A stretch of 64,000 nt of DNA, taken from contig NZ_JACVOX010000003.1 of the NCBI RefSeq assembly GCF_018882215.1, forward strand, positions 186,001 through 250,000. Reading direction: 5' to 3'. Shown here piece by piece: positions 26,731 to 34,592 of this stretch. The notes below the pieces were generated by a model that worked only from the letters and a program-made list of their open reading frames with translations, ran no database searches and was not told the DNA's origin. Source of the stretch: Polynucleobacter sp. AP-Kaivos-20-H2. GTDB lineage: Bacteria; Pseudomonadota; Gammaproteobacteria; Burkholderiales; Burkholderiaceae. Numbering within the stretch: position 1 is the stretch's first letter; each line of letters opens with the position of its first letter. A program made the translations under genes and the position numbers.

Positions 26731-27252
26731 ATGCAAGAGTTAAGCAGTAATCAGAAGGTCAAACAAAGCCCGAGTCTCAAAGCTCGGGCTTTGCGCCTTT
26801 TGTCGCAGCGAGAATACAGTCGCAAAGGATTAGCCGCAAAGTTGGCAGAATCAGAAGCAAGATGGGGCAAGTTAGGCGGCGAGCAGGCTGAGCAAACGCC
26901 TGAATCTAGGAGCTCTCAGATTGAAGCCGTTTTAGATGACTTTGAGGCAAGAGGTTGGTTATCTGACGAGCGTTTTGCTGAAGCGCTGGTTCGCCGTCGC
27001 AGTGAGCGCTACGGGATGAGAAAGATTGCCGATGAGCTCGATAGAGCTGGGGTGGAAGCCAAGCAGTCAGCCAAGTTGCTTGGAGCCCTAAAAGAGACCG
27101 AGTTTCAGCGTGCCTTTGATCTCTGGACCAGAAAATACGGCATACGCGCTCAGGACCAAAAGGAGCGAGCTAGGCAGTATCGCTTCTTGGCATCGAAGGG
27201 TTTTGGCTCCGAAGTGGTGGCAAAAGTGATTGGCGGACAGAGTCCGGATTAG
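26731..27252 (+). CDS. recX: Regulatory protein RecX
   Basis: RecX binds RecA filaments and restrains their activity. The 173-residue helical protein has the family opening SLKARALRLLSQREYSRKGLAAKL, the central VLDDFEARGWLSDERFAEALV block and the C-terminal RQYRFLASKGFGSEVVAKVI block. It follows recA by 4 bases. The first codons contain a strong GC-rich inverted repeat (26765-26792), which may reduce recX expression relative to recA. Confidence 0.92.
   Translation: MQELSSNQKVKQSPSLKARALRLLSQREYSRKGLAAKLAESEARWGKLGGEQAEQTPESRSSQIEAVLDDFEARGWLSDERFAEALVRRRSERYGMRKIADELDRAGVEAKQSAKLLGALKETEFQRAFDLWTRKYGIRAQDQKERARQYRFLASKGFGSEVVAKVIGGQSPD
26765..26792 (+). terminator. Terminator-like hairpin inside the start of recX
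   Basis: Arms 26765-26774 and 26783-26792 are perfectly complementary over 10 bp (AAAGCCCGAG and its partner) with an 8-base loop. It lies at codons 12-21 of recX, 39 bases past the recA stop. The downstream sequence GCGCCTTTTGT is only moderately T-rich. In E. coli a terminator between recA and recX limits recX expression; this hairpin may do the same from within the coding region. Confidence 0.5.
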
Positions 27253-27440
27253 GGCAATTACGGATCAGTAAACACTAATTGCGGCATTGCAGCATGCTAG
27301 ACTTATGAAGTCGGTCAAGCCGTTCGCATTTATTCATATATGGCTAATTTAGCTATTTCTAGAGTAAGTATGGGATCAAGGCAACATCGGTTTAACTAAT
27401 CCTCATCGCTTGCTAAAAAAGATACCGTTTCGGAGTAATT

Positions 27441-28610
27441 ATGAAAATTCACGAGTACCAAGGCAAAGAACTTCTTCGCCAATTTAATGTGCCAGTTCCT
27501 AACGGCATTCCTGCATTCAGTGTTGATGAGGCGGTGAAAGCTGCTGAAAAACTCGGTGGCCCAGTATGGGTTGTAAAAGCGCAGATTCATGCTGGTGGTC
27601 GCGGTAAAGGCGGCGGCGTGAAATTGGCAAGAAGCATGGATGAAGTGAAAAAATATGCTTCTGAAATTTTGGGCATGCAGCTCAAGACACATCAAACTGG
27701 ACCAGAAGGTCAAAAAGTAAATCGCCTCCTGATTGAAGATGGCGCTGATATTAAAAAAGAGTACTACTTCAGCATCGTGACAGACCGCGGAACACAAAAG
27801 AATGTGATCATGGCTTCAAGCGAAGGTGGTATGGATATTGAGGAAGTTGCTGAATCTCATCCAGAAAATATTATCAAAGTATTTGTTGATCCAATGGTTG
27901 GATTAACAGATGCGGATTGCGATGTCGTTGCTAAAGGCATTGGCGTGCCTGAAGCGTCCATCCCAATGGCTCGCGATGTATTTAAGAACTTGTATAAGAC
28001 TTACTGGGATACCGATGCTTCATTAGTTGAAATCAATCCATTGATTCTTGAAGGTAATGGCAAGATCAAGGCTTTGGACGCAAAGTTCAACTTTGATCCA
28101 AACGCGTTGTTCCGTCATCCAGAAATCGTGGCTTACCGCGATATCGATGAAGAAGATGCTTCTGAAATCGAAGCCTCTAAATTTGACCTCGCTTACATCT
28201 CATTAGACGGCAATATTGGTTGTTTAGTGAACGGTGCAGGCTTGGCGATGGCTACCATGGACACTATTAAGTTGTTCGGCGGCGAGCCAGCAAACTTCTT
28301 GGACGTTGGTGGCGGTGCTACTGCAGAAAAAGTAACCGAAGCATTCAAGATCATGTTGAAGAACAAGAGCGTTGAAGCAATTTTGGTAAACATCTTCGGC
28401 GGCATTATGCGTTGCGACGTAATTGCTGACGGCGTTGTTACTGCATGTAAGGCAGTTAACCTCACAGTGCCTTTGGTTGTGCGTATGAAGGGTACAAACG
28501 AAGATCTAGGCAAGAAGATTCTTGCAGACTCTGGTTTGCCAATTATTAGCGCCGATTCAATGGCTGAAGCTGCTACCAAGGTAGTTGCTGCTGTTGCCAA
28601 AAACAAATAA
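27441..28610 (+). CDS. sucC: Succinyl-CoA synthetase (ADP-forming) beta subunit
   Basis: Forms, with SucD, the TCA-cycle enzyme that makes ATP from succinyl-CoA. The 389-residue ATP-grasp protein begins [18 protein letters not shown] and contains the nucleotide-binding [14 protein letters not shown] segment and the [13 protein letters not shown] block near the C-terminus. sucD follows after 15 bases. The 188-base gap after recX probably carries the promoter; no specific operator was recognised. Confidence 0.97.
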   Translation: MKIHEYQGKELLRQFNVPVPNGIPAFSVDEAVKAAEKLGGPVWVVKAQIHAGGRGKGGGVKLARSMDEVKKYASEILGMQLKTHQTGPEGQKVNRLLIEDGADIKKEYYFSIVTDRGTQKNVIMASSEGGMDIEEVAESHPENIIKVFVDPMVGLTDADCDVVAKGIGVPEASIPMARDVFKNLYKTYWDTDASLVEINPLILEGNGKIKALDAKFNFDPNALFRHPEIVAYRDIDEEDASEIEASKFDLAYISLDGNIGCLVNGAGLAMATMDTIKLFGGEPANFLDVGGGATAEKVTEAFKIMLKNKSVEAILVNIFGGIMRCDVIADGVVTACKAVNLTVPLVVRMKGTNEDLGKKILADSGLPIISADSMAEAATKVVAAVAKNK

Positions 28611-28625
28611 TCCAGGAATTTCAAT

Positions 28626-29519
28626 ATGTCTATTTTGATCAATAAAAACACCAAAGTCATTACACAAGGTATTACTGGTAAGACCGGTCAGTTCCATACT
28701 GAAAAATGTCAGGAATACGCAAACGGTAAAAACTGTTTTGTTGCTGGGGTGAACCCTAAAAAAGCGGGCGAGTCTATTTTTAATATTCCTATTTATGGGA
28801 CTGTAAAAGAGGCTGCTCAGCAGACTGGTGCAACAACTTCTGTTATTTATGTTCCACCTCCTGGTGCTGCTGCTGCGATTTGGGAAGCTGTTGAAGCTGA
28901 CCTTGACTTTGTGATCTGTATCACTGAAGGCATTCCAGTGCGCGACATGCTTGAAGTGCGTAACAAGATGCATGCTAAAGAAGTTGCTGGCGGCAAGAAG
29001 ACTTTATTGCTTGGCCCTAACTGCCCAGGCATTATCACTCCAGATGAGCTGAAGATCGGCATCATGCCTGGTCATATTCATAAGAAGGGTCGTATTGGCG
29101 TTGTTAGCCGTTCTGGTACATTGACTTATGAAGCAGTTGGTCAGTTGACAGCTATTGGCCTAGGCCAGTCCACAGCGGTTGGTATTGGTGGCGACCCAAT
29201 CAATGGTCTGAAGCACATCGACATCATGAGAATGTTCAATGAAGATCCAGAGACTGATGCTGTGATCATGATTGGTGAAATCGGCGGTCCAGACGAAGCA
29301 GAAGCTGCTCGCTGGTGTAAAGACAATATGAAGAAGCCAGTAGTTGGCTTTATTGCCGGCGTAACAGCGCCTCCAGGCAAGCGTATGGGTCACGCAGGTG
29401 CCTTGATTTCTGGTGGTGCGGATACTGCTGATGCCAAGCTTGCTGTAATGGAAGAGTGTGGCTTCAAAGTAACGAAGAATCCTTCAGAAATGGCTGCTTT
29501 ACTAAAGGCAATGTTGTAA
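28626..29519 (+). CDS. sucD: Succinyl-CoA synthetase alpha subunit
   Basis: CoA-binding and phosphohistidine subunit of succinyl-CoA synthetase. The 297-residue product has the Rossmann CoA-binding start [20 protein letters not shown], the [10 protein letters not shown] motif, [12 protein letters not shown], and the active-site histidine in [14 protein letters not shown]. It is cotranscribed with sucC and ends at a strong terminator. Confidence 0.97.
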   Translation: MSILINKNTKVITQGITGKTGQFHTEKCQEYANGKNCFVAGVNPKKAGESIFNIPIYGTVKEAAQQTGATTSVIYVPPPGAAAAIWEAVEADLDFVICITEGIPVRDMLEVRNKMHAKEVAGGKKTLLLGPNCPGIITPDELKIGIMPGHIHKKGRIGVVSRSGTLTYEAVGQLTAIGLGQSTAVGIGGDPINGLKHIDIMRMFNEDPETDAVIMIGEIGGPDEAEAARWCKDNMKKPVVGFIAGVTAPPGKRMGHAGALISGGADTADAKLAVMEECGFKVTKNPSEMAALLKAML

Positions 29520-29530
29520 TTAGTAATAAG

Positions 29531-29563
29531 AAAAAGGATGCTGATAAAACAGCATCCTTTTTT
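29531..29563 (+). terminator. Rho-independent terminator after sucCD
   Basis: A 13-bp perfect stem, arms 29531-29543 and 29550-29562, with a 6-base loop (ATAAAA) ending in a T-run. It starts 11 bases after the sucD stop. Confidence 0.93.
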
Positions 29564-29610
29564 GTTGTATCAGTAGTTAAAACATAAAAAATAAGGTAGG
29601 GAGACGACTC

Positions 29611-30312
29611 ATGGATTTTTCAGTGTTTTCAGGTCCGGCATTTTGGGCTGCACTTTTGTCAATCATTGTTGCCAACATCTTGTTATCCGGTGATAACGCA
29701 GTAGTGATTGCATTAGCATCACGTAATCTGCCAGCAAATCAACAAAAGAAAGCGATTTTTTGGGGTAGCGCAGCGGCTATTATTTTGCGTGTTGTTTTGA
29801 CAATCACTGCGGTGCAGCTCCTTAGTTTGCCTTATCTAAAAATCGTTGGCGCAATTTTACTGGTTTACATTGGCGTGCAATTGCTGGCTGATAGTGATGA
29901 TGAAGCTGAGATGGATGGCCACTCTAATATCTGGGGCGCGATACGCACAATATTGGTGGCGGACTTGGTGATGAGTTTGGACAACGTTATTGCTGTTGCT
30001 GCCGCCGCTCAAAAGGGCCCTGAAGAAACTCGTTTAGCCCTTTTAATTATTGGTCTTGGCCTTTCTATTCCGTTAATCATCTTTGGCAGCACTATGCTTC
30101 TCAAAGTAATGGATCGCTTCCCAGTCATCATTACTTTGGGTGCTGGATTGTTGGGTCTATTGGCTGGTGGCATGTTAGTGGAAGATCCGGCGATCAAGGA
30201 TTCCATTCAAGGGGCAATGGAAGACGCTCACATGATTTTTGAGGGAATTGGAGTTGCTATTGTGATATTACTAGGGACCTATTTGAAGAAAAAGAATCGC
30301 GCTAAAGCTTAA
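29611..30312 (+). CDS. TerC-family membrane protein (YjbE type)
   Basis: The 233-residue protein has seven to eight hydrophobic helices with the TerC-family repeated acidic motifs LSGDNAVVIALA (near residue 26) and MSLDNVIAVAAAA (near residue 122). The paired Asp-Asn motifs are thought to bind divalent metal. Relatives export manganese, in some cases during metalation of secreted proteins; older annotation links them to tellurium resistance. The 47-base gap upstream is too short for a manganese yybP-ykoY riboswitch. A good ribosome site (AGGGAG) precedes the ATG. Confidence 0.85.
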   Translation: MDFSVFSGPAFWAALLSIIVANILLSGDNAVVIALASRNLPANQQKKAIFWGSAAAIILRVVLTITAVQLLSLPYLKIVGAILLVYIGVQLLADSDDEAEMDGHSNIWGAIRTILVADLVMSLDNVIAVAAAAQKGPEETRLALLIIGLGLSIPLIIFGSTMLLKVMDRFPVIITLGAGLLGLLAGGMLVEDPAIKDSIQGAMEDAHMIFEGIGVAIVILLGTYLKKKNRAKA

Positions 30313-30338
30313 GCTTCTTTAACCTTCTTCTAAATCAG

Positions 30339-30368
30339 AAAAGCCGGCGATAAAAGCTGGCTTTTTTT
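30339..30368 (+). terminator. Rho-independent terminator after the TerC-family gene
   Basis: Arms 30339-30348 and 30356-30365 form a 10-bp stem with one G-T pair and a 7-base loop, followed by seven Ts ending at 30368. Confidence 0.88.
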
Positions 30369-30439
30369 ACACCTGAGTTTCTTGAGGATTAAGGGACTAG
30401 ACTGGATGATGAGATATTTCATCTAGGGAGCCAGAATAA

Positions 30440-30964
30440 ATGCAAAACATAAATCAAAATTATAGAAATCCATCCCAAAAGCGGGATAAAGAGATGGGAT
30501 TTACGCTTATTGAGGTAATGGTTGTGGTGGCCATTATTGGAATTTTAGTGGCAATTGCTGTACCGCAGTATCAGGATTACATTGCCCGTAGTCGCGTTAT
30601 AGAGGGTATGAATTTATCCTCCAGTGCAAAATTAGCGGTGACTGAAGCTTTTGCGAGTCGTGGAACGGTCCCGATGGATGAGGCGACACACGGATCATTT
30701 ACCTTCACTCCTACACGTAGCGTGAAGTTAATTGAGATCACACCATCGGGCGCGATTGCAATTGATTATCAAGTTAGCGTAGCGCCTGACGGAAAAAATA
30801 CGCTTCATTTAGTGCCGACAAATGAGTCTGATGCTAATTCACCGAAGCCTATTGATTTATCGAAACCTGAAGGCGCCACTTGGGCGGGCGGTTGGACTTG
30901 TCGATCCACTGAAACAAATTTAATTCCACAACTCCTACCCTCTGAATGTAGGGTTAGTAAATAA
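30440..30964 (+). CDS. Type IV pilin / PilA-like prepilin
   Basis: The 174-residue prepilin has a polar leader of about 19 residues ending in KEMG, then the processed segment FTLIEVMVVVAIIGILVAIA with the conserved Glu at mature position 5, the hallmark of type IVa pilins cleaved by PilD. The hydrophobic helix is followed by a globular domain with two cysteines near the C-terminus (WTCRS and SECRV), forming a likely D-region disulfide loop. The leader is longer than the usual 6-8 residues; a later start at M19 would leave only MG, so the ATG at 30440 with its GGGAG site is kept. A major pilin or minor pseudopilin cannot be distinguished. Confidence 0.88.
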   Translation: MQNINQNYRNPSQKRDKEMGFTLIEVMVVVAIIGILVAIAVPQYQDYIARSRVIEGMNLSSSAKLAVTEAFASRGTVPMDEATHGSFTFTPTRSVKLIEITPSGAIAIDYQVSVAPDGKNTLHLVPTNESDANSPKPIDLSKPEGATWAGGWTCRSTETNLIPQLLPSECRVSK

Positions 30965-30968
30965 GTAC

Positions 30969-31874
30969 CTAATCTTTTTTTAGTAGGTCTAAATATTTAT
31001 TAAATCGGTCACGCCCAAATAAGGCGAGGCCGATTTTTTGTATGTAGTTGAGGGCACCCATTGATCTTGATTTTGGAGGTGGGGGAGGCGGATCGATATG
31101 GTGATCACTATTTACGAGTGCGCAATTGATGTAAATACGATACCCAGCCCTTTTCAAATCCCGGTGAAAGCTAATGTGATCTGAAACTTCGTTTCCATCA
31201 GCATCAAGGCCAATGTAACGACCTGCTTCAAAAGCAGATCTTTTGTATATTCCAAGTCCCCCAAAGGCAGAATCGACTTCTATCATTCCTTGTGAGGGGT
31301 CAAGCGAAACCTGTTTGGCTTTGACAGCAAGGGTATTTGCAGCTTCCTTGCCAATGACCTTTTCCAGTTTTGATCTCTGGGATAGACAGTCATCCGGACT
31401 CCAAACGGGATGTCTCAGAGTCCATATATCGTAGTAACGATCTGGCTGGTTGGCCGTGACAACATCCCACGGTTCTTTTAGATTCCAACATGCTTCAATT
31501 TTTTCAGCGCTGATATGGCGATTGATGCCGTCCAGGTCTGCCATGGCAATGAAATCGACATTAGCATATTCAGGGTTATTCACAACCTCATCTAGAACGC
31601 GATTTCTGGCAAAAGCCAATCTCTCTGTTCGTTTTGGCATTTTTTTGGCAAGGATGCCCAATGAGATGTAGTTGAATTGCTTATTAGATTGTTTTAGAGC
31701 ATCCAAAACATCAATAGTGTTATCGCTTGAGTCGCTCTCAATAACCAACGCTTTCGCGCTCTTGAAGTTGATGCAGGCATCTAAAAGCGCTTGAATATTT
31801 TGAGCTACAAACTCACCAATGTTTCGCGCAGGCCCGGCTATCAATATGTTGGATTGAGATATGGACTTAAGCAT
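30969..31874 (-). CDS. Putative GT-A-type glycosyltransferase, copy 1
   Basis: The 301-residue cytosolic protein has a glycosyltransferase-like layout: an N-terminal ILIAGPARNIGEFVAQNI segment, LVIESDSSDNTIDVLDAL, then VDFIAMADLDGIN, where the DLD is the presumed metal/nucleotide-sugar-binding DxD. Later it has EVDSAFGGLGIYKRSAF and RIYINCALVNSDHH. The pattern resembles the GT69/CAP59 mannosyltransferase group, but I would not name a sugar. It is a clear paralogue of the gene at 32288-33229, with the same order of motifs. A run of six prolines occurs near residue 266. It is convergent with the pilin gene, 4 bases between stops. Confidence 0.65.
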   Translation of the reverse strand: MLKSISQSNILIAGPARNIGEFVAQNIQALLDACINFKSAKALVIESDSSDNTIDVLDALKQSNKQFNYISLGILAKKMPKRTERLAFARNRVLDEVVNNPEYANVDFIAMADLDGINRHISAEKIEACWNLKEPWDVVTANQPDRYYDIWTLRHPVWSPDDCLSQRSKLEKVIGKEAANTLAVKAKQVSLDPSQGMIEVDSAFGGLGIYKRSAFEAGRYIGLDADGNEVSDHISFHRDLKRAGYRIYINCALVNSDHHIDPPPPPPKSRSMGALNYIQKIGLALFGRDRFNKYLDLLKKD

Positions 31875-31967
31875 CGGTTGGTTACCCAGTATTTAATGAA
31901 TTGATACAAACGAGTTTGAGAAACTTCTTAGATAATAAGGCATATTCATAAACTCAATCCACGTGCC
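31875..31967. other. Intergenic region between divergent glycosyltransferase and acyltransferase remnant
   Basis: This AT-rich spacer would hold the promoters of the copy 1 glycosyltransferase and of the once-intact acyltransferase. No specific operator or RNA is recognised. Confidence 0.4.
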
Positions 31968-32258
31968 ATGACCAACGCTGGTGCTATTAAAAGTCGAGAT
32001 TCATTTTTAGATATTGCACAAGGCTTCGCAATTATTCTCGTTGTCATAGGTCATGTGGTTCAAGGGAGCGCGGAAAATTTTGATGATCTTTTGGGGTTCA
32101 AAATTATTTATTCCTTACATATGCCCTTATTTATTTTTTGGTCGTGAGCAGTTTCTGCAATTGCTTTTGATTCCAAGGTAGTAATTCAAGGGCCAAGAAA
32201 TGCCTCTCTCATTGGTTGCCAAAAGGTAAAAAAGCCCTATCCAGATAACTTTGCATAG
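31968..32258 (+). pseudogene. Truncated acyltransferase_3 family gene with a premature stop
   Basis: From an ATG at 31968 the frame reads an Acyl_transf_3 (OafA/NodX-like) N-terminus: RDSFLDIAQGFAIILVVIGH and IYSLHMPLFIFWS, then TGA at 32145-32147. The same frame continues past the stop as AVSAIAFDSKVV up to TAG at 32256-32258. In intact relatives the first helix pair reads HMPLFFFLSG; here the Gly codon is likely GGA mutated to TGA. The remaining roughly 250 residues of a full-length protein are missing. It lies between the two paralogous glycosyltransferases, so it was probably an O-acetyltransferase of the same glycan locus. No gene is seen in 32259-32287. Confidence 0.75.
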
Positions 32259-32287
32259 CATTGTGGATATAAAGAGACCAAATCTAG

Positions 32288-33229
32288 CTATTCAGCTAGT
32301 AAATTAAGATATTTTCTAAATCGCTTTTTTCCAAACATCCCAACTCCTAGATTGCGTATTACGCTAGTCATTAAGGTCGAAAAAGTTTTAGCTTTTTGAG
32401 GGTTTTGGTCTGTAGGTCTTTTGCAGTTAATTAGGGCGCAGTTGATATATATGCGATATCCAGCATTTCGCATGCCTTCACAGTGAGAAACATGTTCGCA
32501 TATCTCATTTCCATTTATTTGACCGACTTCACCGCCGGTATAAGTGCTTGAGATATAGGCTTGTTTTTTATAAATAGCAAATCCACCAAATGCTGAATCT
32601 ACTTCAATGTAGCCGCCCATTATCGGTAATTTTACCTGCTTAGACCAAACCGCTAAATTCACAGATTGGTCATACCCCATAATCTTTTCCAAATTGTTTT
32701 GCTGCTCAACGCAATCGTAAGGAGACCAGTATTTATGTCGTAGGGCAAAAATATCGTAGTAGAAATCTAATTGATTGGCCGTAACTACATCCCAGTGAGG
32801 TGTCTCTTTCTTCCAGCAATCAGCAATAGAAGATTTTTTGATATGTGTGTTTATACCGTCTAGATCAGCAAGTATCACAAAATCAACGCTTGCATACTTG
32901 GGATCATTTTTGACTGAGGAGATAATATGGTTTCGGCAGTGGGCTATGCGGGCCGTACGAAGTGGAATTTTTTCAGAAAGATTGCCTAATGCTAAGTAGT
33001 CAAAATTTGGAATCTGTTCTTTTAGGTTTTGCAAAACTTCAATAGTACTATCTGAAGAATCACTTTCAATTATTAAAACAAAGACTTTTTTAAAATCTTG
33101 AACCGCTGATAGAAGATGCTTCATTTCAGTCGAAATATATTGGGCTACATTCCGTGCGGTTCCTGCCAATAAAACAGTTGCTTGGCTAATTGGAATTAAA
33201 GGAACAATCTGATTTTGAGTGAGGCTCAT
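32288..33229 (-). CDS. Putative GT-A-type glycosyltransferase, copy 2
   Basis: The 313-residue protein shares the full motif order of the gene at 30969-31874: VLLAGTARNVAQYISTEM, LIIESDSSDSTIEVL, VDFVILADLDGIN with the presumed DxD, WDVVTANQLDFYYDIFALRH, EVDSAFGGFAIYKKQAY, and GYRIYINCALIN. It is therefore a diverged paralogue from tandem duplication or co-acquisition. The sugar donor and acceptor are unknown. The base composition is AT-rich relative to the core genes around. It ends 30 bases from the acyltransferase remnant and starts 168 bases from the IS30-type element. Confidence 0.65.
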   Translation of the reverse strand: MSLTQNQIVPLIPISQATVLLAGTARNVAQYISTEMKHLLSAVQDFKKVFVLIIESDSSDSTIEVLQNLKEQIPNFDYLALGNLSEKIPLRTARIAHCRNHIISSVKNDPKYASVDFVILADLDGINTHIKKSSIADCWKKETPHWDVVTANQLDFYYDIFALRHKYWSPYDCVEQQNNLEKIMGYDQSVNLAVWSKQVKLPIMGGYIEVDSAFGGFAIYKKQAYISSTYTGGEVGQINGNEICEHVSHCEGMRNAGYRIYINCALINCKRPTDQNPQKAKTFSTLMTSVIRNLGVGMFGKKRFRKYLNLLAE

Positions 33230-33396
33230 AGAAATTTTTTTAGATTTTTAGTGATATGTAAATTTAATTCAATTTTTCTGACAATAGTTTGAATTATCAT
33301 AGATATCTTTTGACCCCAGGAATTCGGTGCTTCTTGAGCGTTGTACCAACCGGGAGGCGCCTCAGATAAATATAATTTATAAGAAGCTTAATAAAA

Positions 33397-34455
33397 GGTG
33401 GATTCAACTACGAAGTGCAACTTTGAACAACTAGTTAAGGAGGCTAAGGATGTTTTAGTATCCAAAGCTTCTAGACCTGCAAGTCAAAGTAGCCATGACC
33501 TATCAACACCTTAGCCAAACTGAACGATATCAGATTTATATCCTCATGAAAGACGGAAAAACCCAAACTCAAATAGCCCAACTGATGGATCGGCATAAGT
33601 CGACCATTAGCCGAGAGCTTGCTCGCAATACGGGGCTCAAAGGTTACCGTCCCAAGCAAGCCTGCCTGTTGGCAGAAGAACGCTCATTAGGCTGCCGTAA
33701 TGCCGCCCAAATAACAGCCGATCAATGGAATCAGACAGTGGATTGCCTCTTAGCTCAGTGGAGCCCCGTCCAAATTGCCAATCAGGTTGGCATTAGTCAT
33801 GAGACCATCTACCGCCATGTCTACGCCGATAAAGCCGCTGGCGGCAATCTTTACCAGCAGCTGCGTTGCCAAAAAAAGCGCAAGAAACGCTATGCCAGCG
33901 GCCGTGATCGCAGAGGCCAAATAGTAGGTAGGCGGCCGATCAGTGAGCGCCCAGCGCACATTGAGACAAGATCCCAAGTCGGCCACTGGGAAGGCGATAC
34001 TGTAATTGGAGCGGCCCACAAGCAAGCTGTTGTGACCTTGGTTGAGCGCAAGAGTGGCTATGCCGTTTTGGCTAAGGTCAAGAACAAGACGTCGGATTTA
34101 GTCAGTAGCGCCATCATCACTAAATTAAACGCCGTGACCCCACTCGTTAAAACCCTGACTTTTGACAACGGCAAGGAATTTGCCGAGCACGCCAGGATTG
34201 ATACAGCTCTTCAATCAACGACGTACTTTGCGGATCCGTTTGCTAGTTGGCAACGTGGATCAAATGAAAACTTCAATGGTCTATTGCGGCAATACATCCC
34301 CAAAAAGAGACCGCTATCTACTGTGACCGATAAGGAGCTTAGAATGATCCAAGGCCGTTTAAACAACCGACCTAGAAAACGATTAGGATTTAAAACCCCC
34401 AATGAAGTATTTATGCAGTCCTTAAACCGTGTTGCACTTCGTGTTTGAATCTACG
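33397..34455 (+). mobile_element. IS30-family insertion sequence with both terminal inverted repeats
   Basis: The ends read GTGGATTCAACTACGAAGTG (left, from 33398) and, on the other strand, GTAGATTCAAACACGAAGTG (right, ending at 34454), with three mismatches over 24 bp. They resemble the TGTAGATTCAA end of IS30. One transposase fills the element. AAA flanks both sides (33394-33396 and 34456-34458) and could be a 3-bp target duplication, though low complexity weakens this. The transposase is intact, so the element may still be active. Confidence 0.85.
33495..34448 (+). CDS. IS30-family transposase
   Basis: The 317-residue transposase has an N-terminal helix-turn-helix region (QIAQLMDRHKSTISRELARN), a second DNA-binding segment (VGISHETIYRHVYAD) and an IS30-type DDE catalytic domain. 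Catalytic residues are the Asp in GHWEGDTVIG, the Asp in LTFDNGKEF and the Glu in SNENFNGLLRQY. The ATG at 33495 is chosen because the protein begins at MTYQHLSQTERYQI, typical of the family; the ribosome site is weak. The stop lies within the right inverted repeat. No frameshift or internal stop is seen. Confidence 0.95.
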   Translation: MTYQHLSQTERYQIYILMKDGKTQTQIAQLMDRHKSTISRELARNTGLKGYRPKQACLLAEERSLGCRNAAQITADQWNQTVDCLLAQWSPVQIANQVGISHETIYRHVYADKAAGGNLYQQLRCQKKRKKRYASGRDRRGQIVGRRPISERPAHIETRSQVGHWEGDTVIGAAHKQAVVTLVERKSGYAVLAKVKNKTSDLVSSAIITKLNAVTPLVKTLTFDNGKEFAEHARIDTALQSTTYFADPFASWQRGSNENFNGLLRQYIPKKRPLSTVTDKELRMIQGRLNNRPRKRLGFKTPNEVFMQSLNRVALRV

Positions 34456-34592
34456 AAACGAAATTAACATCAAACTCGATCAAAAGAGACGTAACAAATG
34501 GCGGCGTAAGGGCCTTATAAAGCCAAATCTAGCTTTAAGCATAAAAGTAGGACCATGTTTCTATTTTTCTGAGTCTTGGCATGATTCACAAA

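Noticed and set aside
29564..29610. Possible yybP-ykoY manganese riboswitch before the TerC-family gene
   Set aside because: The gap between the sucCD terminator and the ATG is too short and lacks the expected paired helices.
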